Part shown: positions 45,803 through 55,473 of the stretch, piece by piece
Numbering within the stretch: the first letter of the stretch is position 1
How the letters are laid out: the number at the start of each line of letters is the position of its first letter
Assembly: GCA_964468495.1 (NCBI GenBank)
Contig: CAYXTI010000016.1
Span: 138,779-202,778, forward strand
Length of the DNA stretch: 64,000 bases
Direction: 5' to 3'
DNA from: CAYXTI01 sp964468495
GTDB taxonomy: Bacteria; Pseudomonadota; Alphaproteobacteria; Rickettsiales; Rickettsiaceae
Notes under the pieces: model-generated
Seen by the model: only the letters and a program-made list of their open reading frames with translations
Database searches by the model: none
Told to the model about the DNA's origin: nothing
Made by a program: the position numbers and the translations under genes

Positions 45803-47641
45803 TTATTTTAATTTAAAGATTAATTTCTTGTTGTTAAACATTAACTTTACTACAGCTCCTCCAGAAGCTAAGTTTGCAATACTAATCTTACCTAAATGAT
45901 CTTTAACTATTTTTGCTACTATTGCTAAACCTAAACCACTCCCATTTGGTTTTGTAGTAATATATGAATCTATTGCATTATTTATTATACTCTTAGAGAA
46001 TCCTGCTCCATTATCAGCAACTGAAATTTCTATATAATTTTTATCTTTTACCATAAATTCTAATATAATCTTTTTATTTTTTAATCTACTTTTTAAAGAT
46101 TCCTCAGCATTTTTAAATAAATTATTAATAACCCAATTAATTTGGGCTATATCACAAATAAACTCATACTTATCTATGTTAGTAATAAAAATATAATTTA
46201 TCTTAGTATTAATTAATCTTTTTGCCCCTATCAAACTATTTAACGTCATAACAATATCGTGATAATCATAAATTGGGATAGGTAATTTTGCAAAATTAAT
46301 AAATTCCTCTACAATTCTATTAATATCCCTAGTATGTTTTAAGATAATTTCTAAATATTTTTTAAAATCAGTTTTATTATATACTTCTTGTAAAAATCTT
46401 TTTTTTAACATTTCAGTAGAAAGTTGAATAGGGGTCAAAGGATTTATAATTTCATGAGCTACTTTGCGAGCAATATCAGACCATGAAACAAATCTTTGTA
46501 TTGCTACTAAATCTTTTTGTTGTCTACTAATTGTTTTAATCATCCTATTAAAAGCTAAAGACAAAGTACCTATCTCATCTTGTATTAACCTCTGTTCTGC
46601 TATTTGCACAGATAAATCTCCATCTTTTACCTTTTCTGTTGCAATTACCAAATCATTTATAGGCTGGACTAACTTATCTATAAATGCTTGTGCACAACTA
46701 ATTGCTAAAAGTAATAATAATATCGCAAACAAAACAAATATTATAATAACAATAATTTGTATCTCTATAATATGATTTTTAAGTCGAAAATACTCTGTTG
46801 CAGTCCCATTTGCTTTATCTATATATTCTATAATATTCTGATCTATAAATCTACCAATGATCAAATAGCTATCATTAAAATGGTTTAATTTATATAACAT
46901 TCTAATTTTAGTTGGCTCTGAAGGAAGTAGAACTACTTCTCCTTTAGCAGCTCTAATAAAATAACTTTCTTCTATATTTTCAAATATTAATGAAAAACTT
47001 AACTTAGTATGAGCTAAAATTGAATAAGTATTTAACTCTAAAACAATAGCTTCGCTTAATGATCTTGCTTCTGCTTGTCCCTCTAATATTTTATTAAATA
47101 GATCACTATCATCAAGTAATCTATCTTTCATATCAGCTAAATCATCAGCAACTGAAATCACTGTTTCCTTAAGCTGTAAGATATGCCCTTCAATATAAGA
47201 TTCACCAATAATAATTGATTGTTCTAACACAGTAGATATATTTTTATTAAACCAAGATTTGATTCCATTATAAAAAAAATATGTTAAAAAAATTACTATA
47301 ATTATAATAGGAATAGATACACCTAAACTAAAAGCTACAATTAATCTGTTACGTAAAGTAGATACTAACTCTATTCCTGCATTAATTAATATAAAATTTT
47401 TAGCTTTAATAAGCCTAAAACTTAAAATAATAATTAAAACTAATTCCAAAAGGATAATAATGAATACCAAAAAATAAGGAAAAGCTTTTTTATTGCCTAA
47501 ATTAAAAACATAGTAATATATAAAAAATATTGAAAATATAGAAGATATAAAGATAATAGTGTTTATTAATATATTTCTATTACTTTGAAAAAAAGCTAAA
47601 TTTTTTAACTTTATCAGAATATCATTTTCTAATGATGCCAT
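45803..47641 (-). CDS. ntrY: NtrY-type sensor histidine kinase
   Basis: The 612-residue protein has several N-terminal membrane helices (about 26-120), an extracytoplasmic region, a further helix (about 288-315), a HAMP domain with 'VKDGDLSVQI' near 340-349, and the kinase core. The H-box 'KVAHEIINPLTPIQ' has the phospho-His near 396; the N-box is 'NNLFKNAEESL', and the G-boxes are 'DNGAGF' and 'GSGLGLAI'. No PAS domain is obvious. Its partner is NtrX, the next gene. The signal sensed is unknown; nitrogen, redox or envelope cues have been proposed in relatives. Confidence 0.93.
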   Translation of the reverse strand: MASLENDILIKLKNLAFFQSNRNILINTIIFISSIFSIFFIYYYVFNLGNKKAFPYFLVFIIILLELVLIIILSFRLIKAKNFILINAGIELVSTLRNRLIVAFSLGVSIPIIIIVIFLTYFFYNGIKSWFNKNISTVLEQSIIIGESYIEGHILQLKETVISVADDLADMKDRLLDDSDLFNKILEGQAEARSLSEAIVLELNTYSILAHTKLSFSLIFENIEESYFIRAAKGEVVLLPSEPTKIRMLYKLNHFNDSYLIIGRFIDQNIIEYIDKANGTATEYFRLKNHIIEIQIIVIIIFVLFAILLLLLAISCAQAFIDKLVQPINDLVIATEKVKDGDLSVQIAEQRLIQDEIGTLSLAFNRMIKTISRQQKDLVAIQRFVSWSDIARKVAHEIINPLTPIQLSTEMLKKRFLQEVYNKTDFKKYLEIILKHTRDINRIVEEFINFAKLPIPIYDYHDIVMTLNSLIGAKRLINTKINYIFITNIDKYEFICDIAQINWVINNLFKNAEESLKSRLKNKKIILEFMVKDKNYIEISVADNGAGFSKSIINNAIDSYITTKPNGSGLGLAIVAKIVKDHLGKISIANLASGGAVVKLMFNNKKLIFKLK

Positions 47642-47868
47642 TTTGGACTAATATGTTATAGATTAATTTTTTATTAATTATTTTTTAATATTGATATTAT
47701 ATAATGTAAATATTCTTTATCTACTACTAATAGATTTTAAAATTCTTTTAATAAATTAAACTCTAAATAAATTCAAAAAACTGTCTATATAAGCACTTCT
47801 ACAAAAAGAATGAATCTTACTTAACAAAATCTTGATAAAAGATTAAAAATTTTATAAAAACAAATATA

Positions 47869-48459
47869 CTAATTAGTATGTTTTTGTTTAAGATTAAAAC
47901 TAGTACGATGATAACCCGTTACCCCATAATCTGCTATAGCTTGATAATGCTGCATTGTCCCATATCCACAATTCATATGCCATTTATACTGATAAAACTC
48001 CCTTGCTAAACCATTCATTATATTGTCTCTAACAACTTTAGCTATAATTGATGCTGCTGCAACAGATATAGACTTAGTATCTCCTTTTACTATACTAAGA
48101 AAACGTGAATCATTAAATTTCATATTGCCATCTAATAACACTACCAAAGGTTCTTTAGGTAATGACCTAACCGCTAAAACACAGGCCATTTTAGTTGCAT
48201 TCAAAATATTTACTTGATCTATTTTACTAGCAGCTACTACTCCTATCGACCATAAATAGCTATTAATAATCTTATAATATAATAATTGTCTAGCTATTTT
48301 GGATAATTTTTTTGAATCATTAATTCCTTCTATTATATTAAAACGGTTAATAATTACAGCAGCAGCTACTACAGGACCTGCAAGAGCTCCCCTTCCTACT
48401 TCATCAACTCCTGCAACCACTTGATTTTTATACTCAAGCTCAAAAGCAAAATTTACCAT
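47869..48459 (-). CDS. rnhB: Ribonuclease HII
   Basis: RNase HII removes ribonucleotides and RNA primers from DNA. The protein carries 'VAGVDEVGRGALAGPVVAAA' with the catalytic Asp-Glu pair, 'DGNMKF' with another Asp and 'KGDTKSISVAAASIIAKVVR' with the family RNase HII block. The C-terminal 'YGTMQHYQAI...GYHRTSF' motif is present. The start is uncertain: ATG at 48459 gives 196 residues, and TTG codons upstream (48474, 48516) are open, one with AAGGAA before it. Confidence 0.94.
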   Translation of the reverse strand: MVNFAFELEYKNQVVAGVDEVGRGALAGPVVAAAVIINRFNIIEGINDSKKLSKIARQLLYYKIINSYLWSIGVVAASKIDQVNILNATKMACVLAVRSLPKEPLVVLLDGNMKFNDSRFLSIVKGDTKSISVAAASIIAKVVRDNIMNGLAREFYQYKWHMNCGYGTMQHYQAIADYGVTGYHRTSFNLKQKHTN

Positions 48460-48569
48460 ACAATTATTCAACAAATAATTCCTTGCTATTATCAAAATAA
48501 AGATATTTATGTACAAAAACTTAGAATTATACTATATTTAAACTTTATAATAATAACAACATAATATCT

Positions 48570-48698
48570 ATGTCTACTAATAAGAAAAAATCATTACAAA
48601 AAACTATCGATGATAATAAAGTAACATATAAAACAAAAAATCTAAGTCCTACTAGATATGGCGATTGGCAACATAAAGGAAAGGTCACTGATTTCTAA
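48570..48698 (+). CDS. SDHAF4-like succinate dehydrogenase assembly factor (DUF1674)
   Basis: A 42-codon frame starts with ATG at 48570 and ends at TAA 48696-48698. The C-terminus, 'PTRYGDWQHKGKVTDF', matches the highly conserved end of the DUF1674/SDHAF4 family (pattern PTRYGDWE-x-x-G-x-x-x-DF). In mitochondria the factor helps flavinylated SdhA join SdhB. The N-terminal part is Lys-rich and shorter than usual. It stands alone between rnhB (divergent) and the ankyrin gene (convergent). No strong ribosome binding site is seen. Confidence 0.88.
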   Translation: MSTNKKKSLQKTIDDNKVTYKTKNLSPTRYGDWQHKGKVTDF

Positions 48699-48804
48699 AA
48701 AATAATGCTTTTATACCACTACTACCTATATTTTAGTACTATCCAATAATTATTTAGACATAAAACTAATAAAAATGATTAATGATAACAATTATGTTAG
48801 CTCA

Positions 48805-51276
48805 TTACTGCCCTTCAGAGCAAATTGGTAAGTTAACTTCTCCTAAAACTATATTTTCATTATTATTGCTATCATCATTTACTTGAACTAATTCTGATAT
48901 TTCTATATCATTAGAATCAGTTTTTACATTTATATAGGATAATATAATGTTATTTATCTCTTCAGTAATGGCTTTTTCATTTATATTTATTGATTTTAGC
49001 ATTTCTTTACTCATATGTTTACTATCTAATATAGCCTGCAACATCTCTGCATTGCCATACATACTAACATAGCTAAGTACTGTTTGACCTTCTATATCTT
49101 GCTTTTCTAACATTTCTTTACTCATATATTCGCTAGCTAATATAGCCTTCAACATCTCTACATTTCTATACATATTAACATAGTGAAGTACTGTTTTCCC
49201 TTCTGAATCTTGCTTTTCTAACATTTCTTTACTCATATATTCGCTAGCTAATATAGCCTTCAACATCTCTGCATTGCCATACATACTAACATAGCTAAGT
49301 ACTGTTTTCCCTACTGCATCTTGCTTTTCTAACATTTCTTTACTCATATGTTCGCTAGCTAATATAGCCTTCAACATCTCTACATTTCTATACGCACTCA
49401 CATAGTTAAGTATTGTTTTCCCTTCTGAATCTTGCTTTTCTAACATTTCTTTACTCATATGTTCGCTAGCTAATATAACCTTTAGCATCTTAACATTGTT
49501 AAACCCTTGATAGCATTTAGTACAACTCTGAATAATATTCTCTCCTATATTATTTTTAATTTCAAACATCTCTTTATTCATATGCTCGCTATCTAATATA
49601 GCCTGTAAGAATTGAAATTTATTGTATATACCAGATTTCTCAACAATAATATGATGAAGAATATTATTATTACAACTTTTACTATTCTTAAAAATATCCT
49701 TAGTCATATATTTATGCGATATTACAGCATTAAATAACTTAAGCTTATTCTCTCCAGCCTTCCAAATGGCATAATGATCATCAGCAATATCGCTCTCTTT
49801 AGATCCTAAAAGTTCCTGAGAAATATAATCTCTACCTAATATACTATGATTAGGGTTACACTTAATAATATTAAAAAACATATCTTGTAAAATTTTATTG
49901 TCCATATATTCACTGTCTAACAGCACATTAAATACCTCAACTCTGACGCTATTCATCATCGAGATCTTAACTATATCTAGAAAAATATCCCTTGTCATCT
50001 CATGATTAGCTAATATAACCTCAAGTATCTTAACCCTTTCATATCCAATAATATAATGAAGAATTGTTATGCTTTGATTATGAACATGTGTTAATAATAT
50101 ACTTAAACTGATATTATTAATATGCTGATTTATATAATTAAATATAATATTATAAAACTCTATTTTTTGATCTTGTTGATACTTAGCAATATAATTAAAA
50201 ATACTATTACGATCATTATCTAACTCTATCAACATTGCCCCGGTCATATGTTGATTAACTAATAACTCTCTAAACATTGCAACACTATTCTCTCCTCCTT
50301 TAATAATTACATAATGCAGTAATGTTTGCTTCTTTAAAACCTCCTTATAATAAAATACATTAGAATCAATTTTAGATAATAAATATTTAAATAAATCTAA
50401 ATCCCCATAATCAATAATCCAATTAATAATTGTTCCATATCCTTTAATATCCTTTCTATTAAAATCTGATTCAGGCAATCTCTGGAAACAAAACTCTATT
50501 TCCTTTGGTAATAATTCTCTAGCTTTATCTTGTATAAGATCATCAACTGTTCTAGGTTTTATTAAACAATAACCCCCATTTGGTAAAATTTTAGTAAATT
50601 TTTCTATAGATTGAAAATATTCTACTAAACTAGCACTATTATTTTGTTGCTTTAAATATTCTATAACTCTTAATGCCCCCTTATCAGAATTAAAAAGATG
50701 GTTTATTATCAGACCCTTATTTTTATATTCCACCCCTAAGTGAATAAATAAATTAAATAACAATTTATTTTGTTCATTATATAAATTTTTTAGTAATGTA
50801 TCAAAAACTGTATTACCTAAACTATTCTTCATAGTTATAATCTTCATCATATCAGATGAAATCTTAATATCTCTTTCCCTATTTTTTATATAGCTATATT
50901 GTGATTTATTATCTAAACCATTAAAAGATTCCTCTACTTGCAACATATGCATTGCTATATTTTTTTTAATATCTATATCTAAAGTAGAATCTGTTATTTT
51001 TACCATAACTAATTTATGAAAAGGATTATCTCCTTTTCTATCCTGATCTTCTAAAAGCGAATTAACATCATTAACAGGTAATCTTGTCATTAAAAAATCT
51101 ACTAACTTTAATGTATTTTTGTCTATCCCTTTTTTAAAAATATTATGTAATAAATCTTTCTTCCCAGATGAAAATTGTGATAATAAAGACTTAGATAATA
51201 TTTCTTCATTTAGTTGGTCATCTATACGAACCTTACTGAAAAAATTGGATATACTTTTTATTTTTTCTTTAAACAT
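48805..51276 (-). CDS. Ankyrin-repeat protein with near-identical C-terminal repeats
   Basis: The 823-residue protein has no signal peptide. Its N-terminal 500 residues contain diverged ankyrin-like helices ('KGDNPFHKLVM', 'NSLGNTVFDTLL', 'KKQTLLHYVIIKGG'). From about residue 590 it has tandem units of 37 residues, each with 'NVEMLKAILASEHMSKEMLE' followed by 'KQDSEGKTVLSYV-x-MY'. At least four are nearly identical. Ankyrin proteins of Rickettsiales are often secreted effectors binding host proteins or DNA, but no secretion signal can be proven. The Cys/Glu/Gln end 'LPICSEGQ' is short and polar. The upstream gap of 576 bases separates it from a divergent Asn-rich gene. Confidence 0.85.
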   Translation of the reverse strand: MFKEKIKSISNFFSKVRIDDQLNEEILSKSLLSQFSSGKKDLLHNIFKKGIDKNTLKLVDFLMTRLPVNDVNSLLEDQDRKGDNPFHKLVMVKITDSTLDIDIKKNIAMHMLQVEESFNGLDNKSQYSYIKNRERDIKISSDMMKIITMKNSLGNTVFDTLLKNLYNEQNKLLFNLFIHLGVEYKNKGLIINHLFNSDKGALRVIEYLKQQNNSASLVEYFQSIEKFTKILPNGGYCLIKPRTVDDLIQDKARELLPKEIEFCFQRLPESDFNRKDIKGYGTIINWIIDYGDLDLFKYLLSKIDSNVFYYKEVLKKQTLLHYVIIKGGENSVAMFRELLVNQHMTGAMLIELDNDRNSIFNYIAKYQQDQKIEFYNIIFNYINQHINNISLSILLTHVHNQSITILHYIIGYERVKILEVILANHEMTRDIFLDIVKISMMNSVRVEVFNVLLDSEYMDNKILQDMFFNIIKCNPNHSILGRDYISQELLGSKESDIADDHYAIWKAGENKLKLFNAVISHKYMTKDIFKNSKSCNNNILHHIIVEKSGIYNKFQFLQAILDSEHMNKEMFEIKNNIGENIIQSCTKCYQGFNNVKMLKVILASEHMSKEMLEKQDSEGKTILNYVSAYRNVEMLKAILASEHMSKEMLEKQDAVGKTVLSYVSMYGNAEMLKAILASEYMSKEMLEKQDSEGKTVLHYVNMYRNVEMLKAILASEYMSKEMLEKQDIEGQTVLSYVSMYGNAEMLQAILDSKHMSKEMLKSININEKAITEEINNIILSYINVKTDSNDIEISELVQVNDDSNNNENIVLGEVNLPICSEGQ
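49000..49510 (-). repeat. Tandem 111-bp repeats inside the ankyrin gene
   Basis: The plus-strand string CATTTCTTTACTCATAT recurs at 49000, 49111, 49222, 49333 and 49444, exactly 111 bases apart. Each unit encodes 37 residues. Identity at the DNA level is high, including at silent positions, indicating recent duplication or gene conversion. Further upstream (49567) a diverged copy is out of this period. Confidence 0.92.
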
Positions 51277-51852
51277 ATAACGTTTCTTTTTTATTCTTTA
51301 ATGATAATGTATTCTGCGTTTTTAATTATTTAATTATCTAATTATTATAGCCACTTGATAATAGTAAATCAACCTTAAGTTTAAAAGTGAATAATAATAA
51401 ACGATTTTTAAAAATTCATTAATAAAGAGTAAATAACTAAAAATAACTTCTTATCTTTATCATTGGAATATCTTAATAATATAAATAAATTTATCACTGA
51501 TTTTTTTTGATAAAAAAAGCTCTTCATTTATTATCATCAATAAAATTTAATGTAATAATCCTCTAACCAGTTAGTAAACTAATAAAAAATAACCACTAGC
51601 ATAGTAATTCTTTAAACTAGCTAAGATTGCCTTATACTATAATAACTTTAATATAGTAAATTTTTATACCCATATTAATTTAAATAATACTGGTCTATGA
51701 CTGAGTAATTTACTTTATTATAAAGTGAATTATCTCTAAATATATTTCTAATATATTAAAAAATATTAATATATTGTTGCTTTTAAATAATTAATGTTAT
51801 ATAATAATAATTAATAGAAATTAAAACTTTGTATAACTAAAAAAATTATATT
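51277..51852. other. 576-base intergenic region between divergent ankyrin and Asn-rich genes
   Basis: No gene or RNA is recognised. One hairpin stands out: TAATTTACTTTA (51706-51717), loop TTA, TAAAGTGAATTA (51721-51732), a 12-bp stem with one G-U pair. It could be part of a regulatory region or a structured leader of the gene at 51853; the sequence does not show which. Confidence 0.5.
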
Positions 51853-52257
51853 ATGACAATAATTTCAATGGTCCCAGAACTTATAAAAAATATATCTAGT
51901 ACATGCTCATCCCCTTTAAATTCAAACCAAAAGATTTCACATACAAACGGAAATAATAATAAAATGTCAAACAGCGACGATGATCATGTAACATGTATGT
52001 TTTTTTCCTGTGTAAACGCTATTCATAAAGCTCACAAAAAAAATAAAACTGATGATACACTTAATCACAACTCCTTAAATAGTAACAATAAAATTGAAAA
52101 AAATAATGATAACAATAATAATTCAAAGGAATTATTACCTATAACAGGTTATAATTCAAAAGAAATATTACCTACAATAGTTGACAATTCTTCCGTCTAT
52201 TGTATAGGAGATAACCTTAATACGGAAACAGATACTATGTTGCACAACGATTGCTAG
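51853..52257 (+). CDS. Asn-rich hypothetical protein
   Basis: The 134-residue frame has no signal peptide and no recognised domain. It is rich in Asn, Ser and Lys, with a short internal repeat 'NSKELLPITGY' and 'NSKEILPTIVD' near residues 95-115. Cys residues occur at 18, 50, 55, 121 and at the very end, in 'HNDC'. No clear ribosome binding site precedes the ATG. Its composition is close to the background of AT-rich DNA, so it might be a fast-evolving orphan gene, an effector, or a non-gene. I cannot assign a function. Confidence 0.45.
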   Translation: MTIISMVPELIKNISSTCSSPLNSNQKISHTNGNNNKMSNSDDDHVTCMFFSCVNAIHKAHKKNKTDDTLNHNSLNSNNKIEKNNDNNNNSKELLPITGYNSKEILPTIVDNSSVYCIGDNLNTETDTMLHNDC

Positions 52258-52313
52258 ATCGTTATTACAAAAACTAAAACTAAGAATTCAATAATATAAA
52301 ATATTAATTTAGA

Positions 52314-53069
52314 CTATAATAATGCTCTAATATTGTATATCATGATAGTTATTAATTTTTTTAAAAAACTATTAATAACTATATACAATACCTGTAATAT
52401 AATTAGAATCTGAACTGGAGTAATTATAAAAAAGATATGTAAATTTGGCATTAATCTTGAAAGCAAAGCAGCTCCTGTCATTACGGTTATAGATACTATA
52501 ATAAATGGTGATATCATTTTAAATGATAAAACAAAACTATCATTTACCATATGAATTATTAAGTACACCATATCATAGGAGTGAAAAACTTCGCCTGGAG
52601 GAAATTTAATATAACTATCAACTATTGCTTGAATAAAAAAATAATGAGTATCTGTAGCAAAAACTAACATTACCGCATTATAAAATAAAAAACTAGAAAA
52701 AATAGATAATTGAGCTTTTTGGCTAGGATCAAAAAAAGCTGCATTAGAAAGACCAGATTGCATTGATATAACCTGTCCTACAAAATGTAAGATATAAAAA
52801 TAAATCTGAGTTGTAATACTAATCAATAAACCAGTCAAAATCTCAGTTAATATATACTTTACAAGTAAAGAAATATCTTTTTCAAATTTTGGTAAATAAG
52901 GTACTAAAATAGGCATCATCATAATTGTTGTAAAAAAAACAAGCAATACCCTTCCTCTTACCAAAAAATGAATAAAATTCAAAGCAGGAAAATAACGAAA
53001 AGCAGCTCCTAATCGTAAAAAAATTAAGAAAAAATGAAAAACAATTTCTAAAGTTATTTGCTCTAACAT
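52314..53069 (-). CDS. fliR: Flagellar export apparatus protein FliR
   Basis: FliR is a core membrane component of the flagellar type III export gate with FliP and FliQ. The 251-residue protein has five to six membrane helices, 'FLRLGAAFRYFPALNF' near residues 17-32, 'YILTEILTGLLISIT' near 67-81, and 'ISMQSGLSNAAFFDPSQKAQ' near 96-115. All match the FliR family, and the length is normal. It stands alone, since fliP, fliQ, flhA and flhB are not in the window. Confidence 0.92.
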   Translation of the reverse strand: MLEQITLEIVFHFFLIFLRLGAAFRYFPALNFIHFLVRGRVLLVFFTTIMMMPILVPYLPKFEKDISLLVKYILTEILTGLLISITTQIYFYILHFVGQVISMQSGLSNAAFFDPSQKAQLSIFSSFLFYNAVMLVFATDTHYFFIQAIVDSYIKFPPGEVFHSYDMVYLIIHMVNDSFVLSFKMISPFIIVSITVMTGAALLSRLMPNLHIFFIITPVQILIILQVLYIVINSFLKKLITIMIYNIRALL

Positions 53070-53407
53070 AAAACTATATTTTATATTTATATATACCTAA
53101 ATTACTGAATTACTAATGACAATAGCAATTAATATTACTCAATATTATCTAAGTAGTACAAAATAAACCATCATTATAATAAATAATACATAATAATAAG
53201 TAAACTGCGATAAACCAAATAATTGTTATTATATAACAAAAATAGCTATTTTTTTTGTTAAACCTAATCTAAATTAAAATTTTATAAATAGTTCTTAAAA
53301 ATAAAATAAATCTCTATTTCCACAGCAAAAAAAATATGTTATGTATTAAGTACATTTAATTTAAAATAAAAAATCATGATAATATTAGTTTTAGTTTATA
53401 AAAAATT
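53070..53407. other. 338-base intergenic region between fliR and the amino-acid permease gene
   Basis: This divergent gap should contain promoters for fliR (left) and the ABC operon (right). I see AT-rich sequence without an RNA gene, a credible small ORF, or a clear consensus promoter. Confidence 0.5.
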
Positions 53408-54061
53408 ATGTATAAAGAACTAATATCTTTTATCCCAGAAATATATTTTATATTACAAGGAACCTTCGTTACCTTACAGTATGGTATTATTTGTCTATTA
53501 TTAGGAGTAACTATTGGAACACTAATAGCAATTTGTAAAATAATAGATAACCCAATTCTTAGAATTTTTGCTTATGCCTATACTTCTATATTTAGAGGAA
53601 CCCCTATGTTAGTTCAGCTAACTATAATATATTTTGGGTTACCTGGTTTAATAAACATCAAAATTAGTATTTTTGTAGCTGGAGTAATAACCTTTTCTTT
53701 AAATTCAGGAGCTTATGTTTCTGAAATTATACGAGGAGGAATAAATGCAATTAATAAAGGGCAATTTGAAGCAGCAAAAACTTTAGGGATAACAAAAGTA
53801 AAATGTATAAAAGATATTATCTTACCTCAAGCAATGCGTAATATTTTCCCTGCACTAGTAAACGAATTTATTACATTAATCAAAGAATCAGCAGTAATTT
53901 CTGTAATTGGAGGAATGGATTTAATGCGTAGAGCACAAATTGTAGCTGCAGAAACTTATTCATATTTTATCCCAACTTTAATTGCAGCTTTAGGTTATTA
54001 TAGTTTAGTTATAATTATAACTATTATTAGTAAAATTATAGAAAACAAGATAAAAATATGA
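53408..54061 (+). CDS. Polar amino-acid ABC transporter permease
   Basis: The 217-residue integral membrane protein has five predicted helices and the ABC permease EAA loop 'EAAKTLGITKVKCIKDIILP' near residues 122-141. 'FRGTPMLVQLTIIYFGLP' near 61-78 and 'SGAYVSEIIRGGINAINKGQ' near 99-118 are typical of the HisM/GlnP subfamily. It overlaps the ATPase gene by four bases. No periplasmic binding protein gene is adjacent. Glutamine, glutamate or another polar amino acid is likely. Confidence 0.92.
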   Translation: MYKELISFIPEIYFILQGTFVTLQYGIICLLLGVTIGTLIAICKIIDNPILRIFAYAYTSIFRGTPMLVQLTIIYFGLPGLINIKISIFVAGVITFSLNSGAYVSEIIRGGINAINKGQFEAAKTLGITKVKCIKDIILPQAMRNIFPALVNEFITLIKESAVISVIGGMDLMRRAQIVAAETYSYFIPTLIAALGYYSLVIIITIISKIIENKIKI

Positions 54062-54780
54062 TAATACTAAGAAATATTTCTAAAAAGTATCATAATTTTT
54101 GGGCAATAAAAAATATTAATCTTGTTTTTAATAAAAATAATGTAGCTACATCAATTATTGGACCATCAGGAAGTGGAAAATCAACTTTAATAAGATGTAT
54201 TAATAATCTTGAAACCCCTACCACAGGAGACCTAATAATTGATGATATAAAAATTACTGACTATAATTGCAAGCAATTATGTTTTAAAATTGGAATGGTT
54301 TTTCAACAATTCAATCTTTTTCCTCATATGAATGTAATAGAAAATATAACATACGCTCCCTGTAACGTACTAAATATGAAAATACAAGAAGCTAGTGAAA
54401 AAGCTGATATTTTACTAAAACAATTAAACATTACCGCACAAAAATTTGATTTACCTAGTCAATTATCAATAGGACAAACACAACGTGTTGCTATTTGCAG
54501 GGCTCTAATAATGAATCCAGAAATACTATTATTTGATGAGCCTACTTCTGCTTTAGATCAAGAAATGGTTTATGATATTACCAACATTATTCTTAAATTA
54601 AAAAGAAAAATGATGATCATTATTGTTACACATCATATCAAATTTGCTAAAATTGTTTCAGACCGTATTATCTTCATGCAACAAGGGCAAGTAATATCTG
54701 ACCAAAACAAAGATCAGTTTTTTTCTAATCCTAGTTCTAAAAGAATTAAACTGTTCTTACAAAATACACAATATTTATAA
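54058..54780 (+). CDS. Polar amino-acid ABC transporter ATPase
   Basis: The 240-residue ATPase has Walker A 'GPSGSGKST' near residues 36-44, the GlnQ-type 'MVFQQFNLFPHMNVIENI' near 81-98, and Walker B 'ILLFDEPTSALD' near 157-168. The signature is 'LSIGQTQR' instead of LSGGQ, with Ile in place of the first Gly, a change that might affect ATP turnover. It forms one operon with the permease upstream by a four-base overlap. Otherwise the length and motifs are those of GlnQ/HisP. Confidence 0.92.
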   Translation: MIILRNISKKYHNFWAIKNINLVFNKNNVATSIIGPSGSGKSTLIRCINNLETPTTGDLIIDDIKITDYNCKQLCFKIGMVFQQFNLFPHMNVIENITYAPCNVLNMKIQEASEKADILLKQLNITAQKFDLPSQLSIGQTQRVAICRALIMNPEILLFDEPTSALDQEMVYDITNIILKLKRKMMIIIVTHHIKFAKIVSDRIIFMQQGQVISDQNKDQFFSNPSSKRIKLFLQNTQYL

Positions 54781-54835
54781 AAAACATATATTATATCTAC
54801 ATTCTTAATGTGTTTTACAAATAACAAATACTTTA

Positions 54836-55372
54836 TTAACTCCTTATAGTCACAGTAAATTTTTCCTGTATATTGGAATCATACTTAAAATATATATCAA
54901 AATTTTCTCCTACAGAAAAACGTTTTTTAAGTCTAAAAAGTCCAATATGGATTGAGTTTGGCTTTAATTCTATCTCACTATGGGCAGGTATCACTATTTT
55001 ATTAACAGGTACTGCTCTGCTAATACCTTTAACATCTATAAAACTATTACGCATTTCAACGCTATTAGCAACATCAGGAGCATATACCCCTACAATTACT
55101 ACATCATTATCAGTTTCGTTATAAATTTTCATATAAGCTGCTGAATTATTACTTAATCCTACTGGCAGCCTAGCCCAAGCTTCAACTACTTTTAAAAAAG
55201 AATTAGATAAAACACTATTAGAAACAAGCAACTTTGTATCATCTGCTCCTAAAGCTAAAAGCTGTTCTTTATAATTCTTATCACACTCTTTTAGTTGTTC
55301 ATATGAAGCAAAACAACAAATATTAAAACATAATATACTAGTCAAAAAAGTTTTTATTATAAACTTAAGCAT
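54836..55372 (-). CDS. PCuAC-like protein with lost copper ligands
   Basis: The 178-residue protein has a signal peptide (about residues 1-21) and a PCuAC/DUF461 domain. The family segment 'EAWARLPVGLSNNSAAYMKI' near 63-82 is nearly identical to that of the next gene upstream. The copper motif of the family, H-(M)-x10-M-x21-H-x-M, is broken: it reads 'VEMRNS' where 'ELH' is expected and 'SIHIGLF' where 'HIML' is expected, and the middle Met is missing. It therefore may not bind copper as the family does. It arose by duplication with the gene at 55474-56004. Confidence 0.8.
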   Translation of the reverse strand: MLKFIIKTFLTSILCFNICCFASYEQLKECDKNYKEQLLALGADDTKLLVSNSVLSNSFLKVVEAWARLPVGLSNNSAAYMKIYNETDNDVVIVGVYAPDVANSVEMRNSFIDVKGISRAVPVNKIVIPAHSEIELKPNSIHIGLFRLKKRFSVGENFDIYFKYDSNIQEKFTVTIRS

Positions 55373-55473
55373 TTTATAAAACCTATATAAACTTACTTAC
55401 CATATAAATAAAAGAATTCCTTCTATAGCAACTTATATTATTAATATTTATAAATATCTATATAACTTAATTA

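Noticed and set aside
46464..46775. Open frame on the plus strand inside ntrY
   Set aside because: It is antisense to well-conserved kinase motifs and its product has no family features, so it is a shadow of ntrY. Similar antisense frames inside motE, ntrX, fliM and the copper chaperones were rejected for the same reason.
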